Source of the DNA: Gammaproteobacteria bacterium
GTDB lineage: Bacteria; Pseudomonadota; Gammaproteobacteria; HK1
Length of the DNA stretch: 32,556 nt
Direction: 5' to 3'
Assembly (NCBI GenBank): GCA_009937425.1
Contig: JAACFO010000038.1
Coordinates: 1 to 32,556 of the forward strand
Position numbers and translations under genes: made by a program. The first letter of the stretch is position 1, and each line of letters begins with the position of its first letter. Under the pieces are notes generated by a model. It saw only the letters and a program-made list of their open reading frames with translations, did not search any database and was not told the origin of the DNA. Positions 24,648 through 32,556 of the stretch are shown piece after piece.

Positions 24648-27044
24648 GTGAAAATTTCCCGGGGGGTAGGTGTGCGTCCCGCGATGCGCCGCACGGGCGG
24701 CCTGCTGTGCGCGCTCGCCTGCCTTCTGCTGTCCGCTTGCGAATCCATCCATCCCGATATCGTCAAAGGCCACACAGTCGGTGAGGCGGAGCGTGCCGCC
24801 GCCTCGGCGGATGCCGGGCGCGAAGCCGTCACCCAACCTGCACAGGATACGACCCCGGAGCGCGCGCCGCGTCCGACGGCATTTTATGAGCCGGGTACCG
24901 GCATCTTCGTAGGCACTCCTGTGGAGCAGGTGCGGTCGGTGGGCGAGGGCAATATCACGCTCAATTTCGAGAACACCAATCTACGCGAGGTAGTAAAGGT
25001 CATCCTCGGTGATCTCCTGGATGTGAACTACAACGTCGACCCGGCAGTCCAGGGGGCGGTGACATTGCAGACCAGCAATCCCCTGTCCAAGGATGATCTT
25101 ATCCCGACGCTGGAGTTGTTGTTGCGCATGAACGGTGCGGCCCTGGTGACTCAGGGCGGGCTCTACAACATCGTGCCCAGAGATAGTGCGGTGCGCGGCA
25201 TGCTGGCTCCGCAGCTGGGTAATTCCGGCCTGGCTCTGCCCCGTGGTTTCACTGTCCAGGTGGTGCCACTGTCGTACATCGCAGCCGAGGAGATGCAGAA
25301 GATCCTCGAACCCTTCACCAGCCCCGGTAACGTCGTACGCGTGGACACGGTCCGCAATCTGCTGATCCTGGCTGGCAGTGGACCGGAGCTCTCGCGGCTC
25401 CTGAGCACGGTGCGCATATTCGACGTCGACTGGCTTGCAGGCATGTCGGTAGCCTTGTTCACCCCGGATTTCGTGGATGCCGAGACTCTTTCCAGCGAGC
25501 TCGAGATCGTGTTCGGCGATGGCGGCGAAAGCCCCCTCTCCGGGCTTATCCACTTCGTGACCCTGGATCGCCTCAACGCGCTGCTGGTCATCACGGCGCG
25601 GCCCCAGTACCTGGAAAAGGTCAGCGAGTGGGTGGAACGCCTGGACCGCGACAGCGGCGGCGCCGGTCAGCGGCTGTTCGTTTACCGCGTGCAAAACGGC
25701 AAGGCCGCGGATCTGGCGACGGTGCTCGGAGAGGTTTTTCAGTCTGAAGGTGGCTCCGCGGTCGTCGCACCGCCTGAGCTGGCCCCCGGTTTGGCGGCGA
25801 TGGAAATCTCCTCACCCCCGCGACCGCCTGAGGGCGGGGCCGCCGCACCGGCGGTGGTCGAAGGACCAAGAGCGACTGTGCCGTCCCTGGTCCCCGCCGC
25901 GGTATTCGGAGGGGAAGGTGTGGCCCTGACCGGGGGCGCACCGATTCGCATCATCGCCGATGAGATCAATAACGCCCTCGTCATTCTGGCCACATCGTTG
26001 CAGTACAAGCAGGTGGAGGCAGCGCTGCGCCGCCTGGACGTGTCGCCGCAACAGGTGCTCGTCGAGGCGACTATCGCCGAAATCACCTTGAAGGGCGACC
26101 TCAAGTACGGCATGGAGTGGTTTTTCTCGAACCAGATAGGCGACAAGCAGGGCATCGGCCAATTGGATCTTGGCGCCGCTGGAATCGGCGCAATCGTGCC
26201 CGGTTTCTCCTACCAGATAATCGACAAGGCGGGGGCCGTGCGCGCGGTTCTCAACGCGCTGGCCGACGATTCACGTCTCAATGTCATTTCGTCACCTTCC
26301 CTGATGGTGCTCAACAACCAGACCGCCAGCATCGACGTGGGCGACGAGGTGCCGATCACCACCCAGCAACAGCAAGCCACCACCGGTGTATCAACCGTCG
26401 TGAACAACATCGAATACCGCAACACCGGTGTGCTCTTGTCGGTGACGCCGCGGGTCAACGTCGGCGGATTGGTTATCATGGATGTGGAGCAGGAAGTCAG
26501 CCAGGTGTCGACCGAGAGCGAGGCGGGCAGCCTCACGCCGACCATCTCCAAGCGCAGCATTACCACCTCAGTGGCCGTGCAAAGCGGTCAGACGGTGGTC
26601 CTCGGTGGCCTCATTCGCGAGCAGAAGGCGGTGGTCCGTTCGGGCATACCGGGCCTCTACAACATGCCGATCATCGGACCATTGTTCGGCACCACCTCCG
26701 ACGAGCAGATACGCACAGAGCTCGTCGTGTTGATCACGCCGCGGGCCGTGCACGACTCCACCGACGCGGCGCAGGTGACCGAGGAGTTCCGCAGCAAGAT
26801 GCAAAGCCTGCGCCCGCTCAGCATTCCCAAGGAGGAGAAGTCCGACAAGGTTGAGGACGGAGAGCCGCAGCGCTCCTGGCCGCGTGTGGGGCCCGACGAA
26901 GGTGTTACCAAGCCAACCGAATCGCGCACCGCCCCGTCAGGGACGGTGAGCGAAGTTGCACAGGACGCAACGCAACCGGCCGCGATTGACTGGCCGGACG
27001 ATGCATTATTGCTCAGCCGCGGATCGGAATTGACTGCGGACTGA
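24648..27044 (+). CDS. gspD: Type II secretion outer-membrane secretin GspD (lipoprotein)
   Basis: This 798-residue secretin forms the outer-membrane channel. A lipobox LLSAC with Cys31 predicts a lipoprotein, as in Xanthomonas XpsD. The N0 domain is at about 100-175 (ITLNFENTNLREVVKVIL). N1-N3 modules follow, with a linker rich in Pro/Gly/Ala near 365-420. The secretin core has VLVEATIAEI, VISSPSLMVLNNQTASIDVGDEVP and VVLGGLIREQ with PIIGPLFG. About 90 residues after LITPRAV are acidic and low-complexity; no clear S-domain is seen, consistent with self-lipidation. GTG 24648 has GGAAAGAG upstream; ATG 24684 lacks a ribosome site. It ends the operon. Confidence 0.95.
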   Translation: MKISRGVGVRPAMRRTGGLLCALACLLLSACESIHPDIVKGHTVGEAERAAASADAGREAVTQPAQDTTPERAPRPTAFYEPGTGIFVGTPVEQVRSVGEGNITLNFENTNLREVVKVILGDLLDVNYNVDPAVQGAVTLQTSNPLSKDDLIPTLELLLRMNGAALVTQGGLYNIVPRDSAVRGMLAPQLGNSGLALPRGFTVQVVPLSYIAAEEMQKILEPFTSPGNVVRVDTVRNLLILAGSGPELSRLLSTVRIFDVDWLAGMSVALFTPDFVDAETLSSELEIVFGDGGESPLSGLIHFVTLDRLNALLVITARPQYLEKVSEWVERLDRDSGGAGQRLFVYRVQNGKAADLATVLGEVFQSEGGSAVVAPPELAPGLAAMEISSPPRPPEGGAAAPAVVEGPRATVPSLVPAAVFGGEGVALTGGAPIRIIADEINNALVILATSLQYKQVEAALRRLDVSPQQVLVEATIAEITLKGDLKYGMEWFFSNQIGDKQGIGQLDLGAAGIGAIVPGFSYQIIDKAGAVRAVLNALADDSRLNVISSPSLMVLNNQTASIDVGDEVPITTQQQQATTGVSTVVNNIEYRNTGVLLSVTPRVNVGGLVIMDVEQEVSQVSTESEAGSLTPTISKRSITTSVAVQSGQTVVLGGLIREQKAVVRSGIPGLYNMPIIGPLFGTTSDEQIRTELVVLITPRAVHDSTDAAQVTEEFRSKMQSLRPLSIPKEEKSDKVEDGEPQRSWPRVGPDEGVTKPTESRTAPSGTVSEVAQDATQPAAIDWPDDALLLSRGSELTAD

Positions 27045-27112
27045 GCAACTCCCTCGAGGCGCCCGTCACCGAGTCCGACGCAGAATTCGGTCTCTGAAGA
27101 GGGATATGTCTG

Positions 27113-27165
27113 ATGGGGATACTTCCGGATGGTTTCGGCTATCGGGGAGTATCCCCATTTTTTTT
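27113..27165 (+). terminator. Intrinsic terminator of the secretion operon
   Basis: A perfect 11-bp stem ATGGGGATACT/AGTATCCCCAT with a 24-base loop is followed by eight T residues. It lies 68 bases after the gspD stop. On the minus strand the hairpin has no U-tract, so it would not end the facing gene well. Confidence 0.93.
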
Positions 27166-27189
27166 CCTGGGGAGAGATCTTCTGGAAGC

Positions 27190-29763
27190 TCAGAAGTCCA
27201 CGCGATATCCCAGATTGACAAAATAGGTCCTGATTGTCTCGCTGCCAAAAGTGCTGTCGTCCTCGATCCAGTCACCGCCGATCTCCGATTCGAAGCGGAT
27301 GTTGCGTTTCAGCTGGTACTCCAGTCGTAGAAATGGCCGATAGGTCAATCGTTTGCCACTGTCGTTCTTGTTCTTGCGATAGATAACGTCGAATCTCGGA
27401 TTGATACGAAATTCCGGTGTAACGGGATAGCGTGCATTGAGGCTGAGCGTGTAAAGGTTCGATGTGTCGAGATCGGCATACCGCAAACCGACTATCCCCA
27501 GGTCGCCGGTCTTGAAGAGACTGCTGCCCGTGAGTTGCAGGTTGTAGAGAAACTCGTAACCGGTGTCAGGGGTGGCGGGGACGCCTCCGGAAGCCGGTGT
27601 TCCGGATAGATTGGTAACAGTGACATCGCCGGAGACCTGGAACTGGGAACTCAGAGGATGCGACGCGCCAAGGGTTGCCGTGGTGGAGGTGGCCGTGCGG
27701 TCCAGCGCGAGTTGCTTGAGCTCATCATCGGTGAACAGGGCACTCAGCTCTTCGAGGGTCAGTCCACCTTGCCCTTGACGGGCGTTGGTGAGGGTCAAAA
27801 TCGGGCTGTTGCGATAGTCGATATTGGCGTTGATGCTGGTCCCGTTTTCGAATGTCCAGGTGCCCACGCCGAGTATGGTATTCAGCTTATTGAAATAGAT
27901 GTCATAGTCCACCAGGCTGAAAAACGACCGCTGCGAATCAAAGTAACGCAGTTCGCCGCCCACCGCGCGTCTATCGACAAGGTCGTCTGCCTTCTGCTCG
28001 ATAATGTAGGTCTGGAAGTCCCAGTGCTCCCAATAGGTGCCCAGATCAAAGCTGAGGCCGTAGAAGTACTTGTCGGTGTCGACCTCCGTGTCGCTGGTCC
28101 TGGCGACGGGAAATCCGAGGACCACGTTACCAATCACACTCGGGCTTATCTGGTAGCCCAATAATGCACCGTCAAAGCGGCCAAGAACGCCGCCGCTACT
28201 GCGGGTCTGACGGCCTAATCGAGCGGACAGTCCTGGATTGCGGGCCAGCCCGTCCACGTACAGCTCGCTCACCCGGCTTTCGCTGTCGTCAGAGTCCAGC
28301 AGGTCCCAATCATAGCCACCGGTGAACTGGGCGCGAAAATCGAAGTCTTCACCCCGGTTGCGCGCCGTCACGTTCAGATTATTGAACACAGCCGATTGCG
28401 TGGTCGTCTCGCTGCCGGACTCGGGGTCGAAAACGTCCCTGCGGTAGAACTGCGAGAGGCTGCCGAAAACCTGCCAATTCGATGCGGATCCCGTGGCTGT
28501 CACCGATCGCAACTTCTCCTGGGGCAGCGTCGATGCCGTCAGCAAACCGGCGAGGCGCTGTTGGACCCGCTCGGCGCCCGGGCCGTCGGGGTACTGGCGC
28601 AGGTACTGCTGGTATTCGGCCTTGGCATGGGCGATTTGTCCGTTTCGCTCCCGCGCCAGGCCGAGGAGTTCCTGTGCTTCCTGACTGTATTTGCCGGGGG
28701 GTAACAGCAAAATTTTGGTGTATATCTGATTCGCACGCCGGTAGTCGCCGGCGGTCATTGCAGTGCGCGCCTCATCCATCAATGCCGTTTGTTCTTCCTC
28801 ACTAAGCTGGCGCCCGGCTACCGATTGTGTCGGCTGCGACGGGGCCGCGGCCGCCGGCTGACTGCCGGCACTTGCCGTTGCCCCTGCGGCTGTCGCTGCC
28901 ACTGCCACGGGAGCAACCATGACAGCCTGGGAACCGGCGTGCTGGGAACGCTCCTGCTGCGACGCGCGGGCAACCCAGGCTTTCGGATAGGATGCCTCGA
29001 GTAAGGTGATAGCTTCTTTTGCCGAGGCCGCATCGGCGAAGAACCCCAACCTCAAGCGATGCCAGAGCTTGCCGTCCACCGTCGCCTGGGTCGTGTAGAG
29101 CTGATGCCCGTCGAACGCCGAAATGTGCGGCACCTTCGCCAAATCGATGGGCGTAACCGTGGAAAACAAATTGATGGTGAAGGGCAGGGCTTCCACCGCC
29201 GCCGGGGCGACGCGGGGGGGAGCACCGGCTTGTGTTTGTTCGGGCGCTGTCGGGCCGGGACTCGGCGGTGGTGGGGCGACGACGGCCGCGCTTGGTATCG
29301 GGGCCGGTGCGGGGCTTTCGGACTCGGTCTGCGCTTTGGGGATGGAAATGATGATGCTGCGAAAATCCCGGCCGACTCTCACCTCGAATGACACCGGGCG
29401 CGAAAAGTTCACCACCACAGTGGGTGTGCCGGGAAAGTTGCCTTCGTAGATGACGTCCACCAGGGGCACGTCCACGCTGGATTTCCAGGGAAGGGATTGG
29501 CGTTGCTGCAGTACCGCGACTTCACTGGTGCTGACCGGGCGCAATTGAACTTCGACGAAGTCACCGCCTTTCTGTGGGGCGTGATTCAGATATCTCATGG
29601 GGAGGTTGAGCCGCACGTGAATTTCAGTCGCGTTGGACGTGGACTCCACATCAATAGATGAAAGCACGCCGAAATCCGCAGCCGCGGCAGGCGACATCGC
29701 TGCGATGGCAATCGCCGGGACCGCGACCAGCAGTTTCAGCCACCAAAGAGCTCGGGCGCTCAT
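27190..29763 (-). CDS. Exported AMIN-SPOR-TPR protein with predicted outer-membrane beta-barrel
   Basis: This 857-residue protein has a signal peptide (about 1-29, PAAAA). An AMIN-like beta domain follows (about 34-142, ending VGRDFRSIIISIP), then a Pro-rich linker (147-193). Next come a SPOR-like domain (about 194-268, ending KAWVARAS), an Ala-rich linker (278-316) and TPR helices (about 319-410). A C-terminal region (428-857) has alternating aromatic beta strands and ends in YRVDF, an outer-membrane barrel signature. The layout fits peptidoglycan contact plus an outer-membrane pore. It is the last gene of a minus-strand group with a multiheme cytochrome, so a porin partner for electron transfer is possible. 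The gene starts 8 bases after the upstream gene. I know no named family with all four parts. Confidence 0.8.
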   Translation of the reverse strand: MSARALWWLKLLVAVPAIAIAAMSPAAAADFGVLSSIDVESTSNATEIHVRLNLPMRYLNHAPQKGGDFVEVQLRPVSTSEVAVLQQRQSLPWKSSVDVPLVDVIYEGNFPGTPTVVVNFSRPVSFEVRVGRDFRSIIISIPKAQTESESPAPAPIPSAAVVAPPPPSPGPTAPEQTQAGAPPRVAPAAVEALPFTINLFSTVTPIDLAKVPHISAFDGHQLYTTQATVDGKLWHRLRLGFFADAASAKEAITLLEASYPKAWVARASQQERSQHAGSQAVMVAPVAVAATAAGATASAGSQPAAAAPSQPTQSVAGRQLSEEEQTALMDEARTAMTAGDYRRANQIYTKILLLPPGKYSQEAQELLGLARERNGQIAHAKAEYQQYLRQYPDGPGAERVQQRLAGLLTASTLPQEKLRSVTATGSASNWQVFGSLSQFYRRDVFDPESGSETTTQSAVFNNLNVTARNRGEDFDFRAQFTGGYDWDLLDSDDSESRVSELYVDGLARNPGLSARLGRQTRSSGGVLGRFDGALLGYQISPSVIGNVVLGFPVARTSDTEVDTDKYFYGLSFDLGTYWEHWDFQTYIIEQKADDLVDRRAVGGELRYFDSQRSFFSLVDYDIYFNKLNTILGVGTWTFENGTSINANIDYRNSPILTLTNARQGQGGLTLEELSALFTDDELKQLALDRTATSTTATLGASHPLSSQFQVSGDVTVTNLSGTPASGGVPATPDTGYEFLYNLQLTGSSLFKTGDLGIVGLRYADLDTSNLYTLSLNARYPVTPEFRINPRFDVIYRKNKNDSGKRLTYRPFLRLEYQLKRNIRFESEIGGDWIEDDSTFGSETIRTYFVNLGYRVDF

Positions 29764-29771
29764 TCGTTGGC

Positions 29772-30242
29772 TCAGTTAAGAGGCAGACAGGGGGTTGTTC
29801 TGTCGGGTCCCGGGATGCCCACCAGCACGCTTCGAAAGTCGCGCCCTTGTCCGACGCTGTACGACAGGGGGCGGCGAAACTGCAGCATGAGAACCGGACC
29901 CGAACTCAACTCTCCGTCGTAAATGATGGTCAACAAACCCAGATCATCGTCCCTGGGCGGGGTCAGCGCCTCTCGCAACAGGAGAGAGGCTCGGTTCTGC
30001 ACGTTTGCGATGATGGGATTGATTTGGATACGCAATTCATCACCGGCATTCGGAGGAAAATGGTTGATGTATTGCACGGGGAAATTGAACTCGATTTGAA
30101 TGTAGGTGCAATCGTTACCCTCCAACAGCCTGGCGTCCGTCAGAACTCTCTCCGTGGTCGGTTGTGCTGATACGACGCTTGATAGAGCGACCCACCCGAG
30201 CACGCCAAGGGCCGCGTTTCGGAGCTTGATTCCTGTACGCAT
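29772..30242 (-). CDS. Small exported AMIN-like protein
   Basis: This 156-residue protein has a signal peptide (cleavage near SAQP, about 26) and one beta domain. That domain is clearly related to the N-terminal domain of the downstream barrel protein. Shared features are the PVQYINHFPP/PMRYLNHAPQ pattern, the IIYDGEL/VIYEGNF strand and the GRDFRSVLVGIP/GRDFRSIIISIP end. Two cysteines (NDC, TPC) could form a disulfide linking the domain ends. ATG 30242 has AGGG about 10 bases upstream. It is probably an accessory or assembly partner of the barrel protein; the function is unknown. Confidence 0.78.
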   Translation of the reverse strand: MRTGIKLRNAALGVLGWVALSSVVSAQPTTERVLTDARLLEGNDCTYIQIEFNFPVQYINHFPPNAGDELRIQINPIIANVQNRASLLLREALTPPRDDDLGLLTIIYDGELSSGPVLMLQFRRPLSYSVGQGRDFRSVLVGIPGPDRTTPCLPLN

Positions 30243-30432
30243 CTACGAGAACCCTCATTCTGCCAGGGCTCCATGTCTTCCCCTGGCCGACCCACCAACT
30301 CCGGAGTGCACCGTGCAAGTGCACTCCGATCCTCGCTCACTGTCAGCACAAATAGAAAAGCCGCCTGTATCCTACGATAGTAGTCGACGCCCGCAGCGAG
30401 GCGCCAGACGGCGGGTGCCGATTCCAAAGCCT
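30243..30432 (-). promoter_or_regulatory. Intergenic region with two perfect hairpins
   Basis: Between the SPOR-Sel1 gene and the small AMIN-like gene lie two inverted repeats. One is a 10-bp stem CGGAGTGCAC/GTGCACTCCG with a 7-base loop (30302-30328). The other is a 7-bp stem GCCAGGG/CCCTGGC with a 12-base loop (30262-30287). Neither is followed by a U-tract on the minus strand. They may stabilise or process the mRNA, or serve as operators for an internal promoter. Confidence 0.55.
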
Positions 30433-31467
30433 TCACTGCACAGTCGTATTCTGAGTGCCGGCGGTGGCCATCTGTTGCCTGGTGTTAGTGAGGGACGCAT
30501 GCTGCAGCTTGTTGAGTCTATCCGCCGCATGGCTATAGCCCTGGTCCGCGGCTTTCTTGTACCAGCTTTGCGCCAGGACGTAGTTCACCTGAACGCCTTC
30601 GCCGAACTCATAGACATCGCCAAGCGAGTACTGTGCCTGCACGTATCCCTGGTCGGCAGATTTTTTGTACCATTCGGCCGCTTCAGCGAATTCCTTGGAT
30701 TTGGCAAGCGCGCGCGCGAATTGGTACATGTTGCGCGGGTTGGGGTTGGCGCGTACGGCCAGCCTGCACGCCAGTACCGCACGGGCTGCCGGTACTTTGT
30801 TCCAGTAGATCCCCTCGGTCAGCTTTTGCGGATCCCACGGGTGGGCGGTCAATGTGTCGCAATCGGTCAGAGGACCATCCGGATTGGCGATCGCCGACTC
30901 ATCGATGCTCCGAGAGGTAGAAAGCGCAACGCGCACAGGTTTCGGGACGTGGGCTACGCTCTTCCCGGGCTTGTTGTTTTCAATCCGTGTTGGCCCACTA
31001 TCCGGCTTCGACTGCACAGTCGCATCAGGGGAAACGAGCGCTACGAGCGTGGCGTTTCTACGCCCGGCCCATTCTTTTGCCGAAGCCCGCGCTGTGCGGG
31101 CCAATGGATAGTCCTCTCGGAGTAGCTCGGCAACTTTCCCCGCTGATGCGGCATCCGGGAAAAATCCCAATCGCAGTTGATGCCATACGGTGTTCTTGAT
31201 GGTGAGTTGAGTGGCGTAGACCTGATACTTCGCCAGTCCGTCAGGGTGCTGCACCGTTGCCATCTCGATTGGTTCAGTTCTCGACACCAGGTTGACCACG
31301 TAGCGCGTGGCCTCGGACGTGTTCTGCGCGGTTGCCGACGATGCCGGATTACTGGCCACCGGTTTCAGACCGATTGCACTCAAGTGATCGTATGTTGCGT
31401 ATACGAATCCAAAGCCGCATGCCACGGCTATGACCCCAAGGGTGAGAGATCGCATTATGCTGATCAT
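30433..31467 (-). CDS. Membrane-anchored SPOR-like and Sel1-repeat protein
   Basis: This 344-residue protein has an N-terminal membrane helix (about 7-25). A SPOR-like domain (about 55-129) closely resembles that of the barrel protein: both contain WHxLRLGFFxDAASA and end in ARAS. A linker follows, then a Cys-paired segment (TDCDTLTAHPWDP and ACRLAVRANP) seen ahead of Sel1 repeats in other proteins. Two Sel1 repeats come last (AAEWYKKSADQGYVQAQYSLG and AQSWYKKAADQGYSHAADRL). ATG 31467 is supported by a perfect AGGAGG 10 bases upstream. It lies 55 bases after the cytochrome gene. It probably scaffolds an envelope complex in the periplasm; the exact role is unknown. Confidence 0.82.
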   Translation of the reverse strand: MISIMRSLTLGVIAVACGFGFVYATYDHLSAIGLKPVASNPASSATAQNTSEATRYVVNLVSRTEPIEMATVQHPDGLAKYQVYATQLTIKNTVWHQLRLGFFPDAASAGKVAELLREDYPLARTARASAKEWAGRRNATLVALVSPDATVQSKPDSGPTRIENNKPGKSVAHVPKPVRVALSTSRSIDESAIANPDGPLTDCDTLTAHPWDPQKLTEGIYWNKVPAARAVLACRLAVRANPNPRNMYQFARALAKSKEFAEAAEWYKKSADQGYVQAQYSLGDVYEFGEGVQVNYVLAQSWYKKAADQGYSHAADRLNKLQHASLTNTRQQMATAGTQNTTVQ

Positions 31468-31522
31468 GATTATCGTACCTCCTGTTGCCCGTTCTCAATC
31501 GAATTCAAAAATTCTGCACTTG

Positions 31523-32556
31523 TTAGAATCCGCCATCGGAAGCCCGGTGTTCACCGTTGCGGGTCTTCTCGATGGTCGTCAGGGTACTGTTGGTATACGT
31601 GTGGCAGCTGCCGGCACAGTTCCTCAGTTCGCTGACGGTATATTTGGTGTCCCCGTACTTCTTGTGGGGCCCTGGCTTGTAATCGCCCGCGTGGCAACCG
31701 GCGCAATCCGGTTTATACGCGGCGTTCGGCCACGCTATGGTCTGGCTGTTGCTCGTATGACACGTCAGACAGGGAGGATTCCCGGCATGGTCGCCAGGAT
31801 AGCTCCCCGACGTGTGGGTAAAACGGATGGGTGTCCAGGCAGTCGTGTTGTGGCAGGAATCGCACTGCAGTGATGTCACGAAATGACCCCCGGATTTCCC
31901 CCTTGCCGAGGTGCCGTTGTGACACGAAGAGCAACTGCCGGTGACGGTGGCGTGATCGAAAGTTGCGGGCAACCAGGCGACTGTCGTATGACAGACATCG
32001 CACTGAGCCGAAGTGACGATGTGTGTAGCGGTTTTTCCGGTCGCTGTGCTGCCGTTGTGGCAAGTGGAGCAGGGGCTGGTCACGCCGCTGTGATCGAAGC
32101 GCACCGATGTCCAGCTGGTCGTCACGTGGCAGTCGTCACAGACATTGCCGGTGGGTAGATGGGTCGGTGGCTTGCCCAACGCGATGGAGCCGTTGTGGCA
32201 ACTCTGGCAGGTGCCGATGACCGACGCATGATCGACCCGCAGGACAGGCGCCCAGGTTGCCGTCGAATGACAGTCATTACAGGTATTGGTGGTCGAAATA
32301 TGGGTTGCGGATTTGCCCGTTGCAGTGGTGCCGTTGTGGCATGACGAGCAGCTGCCGGTGACGGCGCTGTGATCGAACACCGCACCGGCCCACGAAGTGG
32401 TCGTGTGACAGTCGTCGCAGGTATTGCTCGAGGCGATATGGGTGGCGGATTTTCCCAGGGCAACGCTGCCGTTGTGGCAGCTGAAACAGGTTCCAAGAAC
32501 CGCAATATGATCGACTCGTATGACCGGGCGCCAGGTGGTGGTGGAATGGCAGGCTT
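31523..32556 (-). CDS. Repetitive multiheme c-type cytochrome (partial, 5' end outside window)
   Basis: 343 C-terminal residues are visible; the frame stays open to the right edge. Twelve CxxCH heme sites, one CX3CH (NCAGSCH) and part of another site at the edge are present. Five full units of 46-47 residues each carry CxxCHNG, GKxxxH, CxxCH and a leading F/VDH. This gives two hemes and two spare histidines per unit, suggesting bis-His ligation. The tail after the repeats has CLTCH, CAGCH and the CX3CH. GTG 32380 is inside the repeat region and is not the start. The protein should be exported and matured by the c-type cytochrome system. The adjacent barrel protein and secretion system suggest a place at or beyond the outer membrane; this is inferred. 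Confidence 0.93.
   Translation of the reverse strand, partial: ACHSTTTWRPVIRVDHIAVLGTCFSCHNGSVALGKSATHIASSNTCDDCHTTTSWAGAVFDHSAVTGSCSSCHNGTTATGKSATHISTTNTCNDCHSTATWAPVLRVDHASVIGTCQSCHNGSIALGKPPTHLPTGNVCDDCHVTTSWTSVRFDHSGVTSPCSTCHNGSTATGKTATHIVTSAQCDVCHTTVAWLPATFDHATVTGSCSSCHNGTSARGKSGGHFVTSLQCDSCHNTTAWTPIRFTHTSGSYPGDHAGNPPCLTCHTSNSQTIAWPNAAYKPDCAGCHAGDYKPGPHKKYGDTKYTVSELRNCAGSCHTYTNSTLTTIEKTRNGEHRASDGGF
31823..32556 (-). repeat. Tandem repeats of about 138 bp in the cytochrome gene
   Basis: Five complete in-frame units (four of 138 bp, one of 141 bp) span 31823-32515, and part of a sixth runs to the edge. Recurrent pieces such as CCGTTGTGGCA recur with this period. The units encode the 46-47 residue two-heme module. 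The number of units outside the window is unknown. Confidence 0.88.

Noticed and set aside
27113..27165. Terminator as bidirectional for the facing barrel gene
   Set aside because: On the minus strand the hairpin is not followed by a U-tract.
30106..31125. 339-codon + strand frame
   Set aside because: Antisense to the SPOR-Sel1 gene, whose domains and ribosome site are clear.
31823..32556. Periodic repeats considered as a CRISPR array
   Set aside because: The period is about 138 bp and in frame, and units encode heme motifs throughout; there are no short identical repeats with unique spacers.

Overview
The window looks like a GC-rich gammaproteobacterial chromosome segment. I infer this from the minor-pilin operon beside ispH (the Pseudomonas/Xanthomonas arrangement) and from a complete type II secretion operon in the Xanthomonas xps order E-F-G-H-I-J-K-L-M-N-D. 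The species cannot be named from this sequence. No rRNA, tRNA, CRISPR array, integrase or transposase was seen.

Left third (about 0-15.3 kb). A cut-off + strand gene ends in a clean terminator, followed by a REP-like palindrome pair. Then come two very large, diverged PilY1 tip adhesins on the minus strand. PilY1-A stands alone and reads away from ispH. PilY1-B sits in a minor-pilin operon read right to left: small secreted four-Cys protein, fimU, pilV, pilW, pilX, pilY1-B, pilE. Several of its genes overlap by 1-4 bases. In both PilY1 proteins the von Willebrand A domain is interrupted by about 560-590 residues carrying three repeated beta-sandwich-like modules. Two strong inverted repeats and a possible six-codon ORF lie between pilX and pilY1-B.

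Middle (15.3-27.2 kb). A Fur-family regulator with an Irr-like HHH motif and no CxxC zinc pairs lies between the pilin operon and the type II secretion operon. The secretion operon encodes ATPase, platform, five pseudopilins, GspL/M, a GspC-equivalent GspN with a basic tail, and a lipoprotein secretin. Many of its genes overlap. A well-placed 21-codon ORF links gspK to gspL. A perfect 11-bp terminator follows gspD.

Right end (27.2-32.6 kb). A minus-strand, operon-like group encodes a repetitive multiheme c-type cytochrome (cut by the window edge), a membrane-anchored SPOR/Sel1 protein, a small exported protein, and a large protein with an AMIN-like domain, SPOR-like domain, TPR and predicted C-terminal beta-barrel. 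The last three share domains with one another. With the cytochrome next to a barrel protein and a secretion system, I infer an envelope-spanning or extracellular electron-transfer apparatus. This is the best candidate here for an undescribed system.

Common theme: nearly everything serves export to, or assembly on, the cell surface, with iron/heme use suggested by the cytochrome and the Irr-like regulator. Functions are from recognised families; the links between regions are inference.
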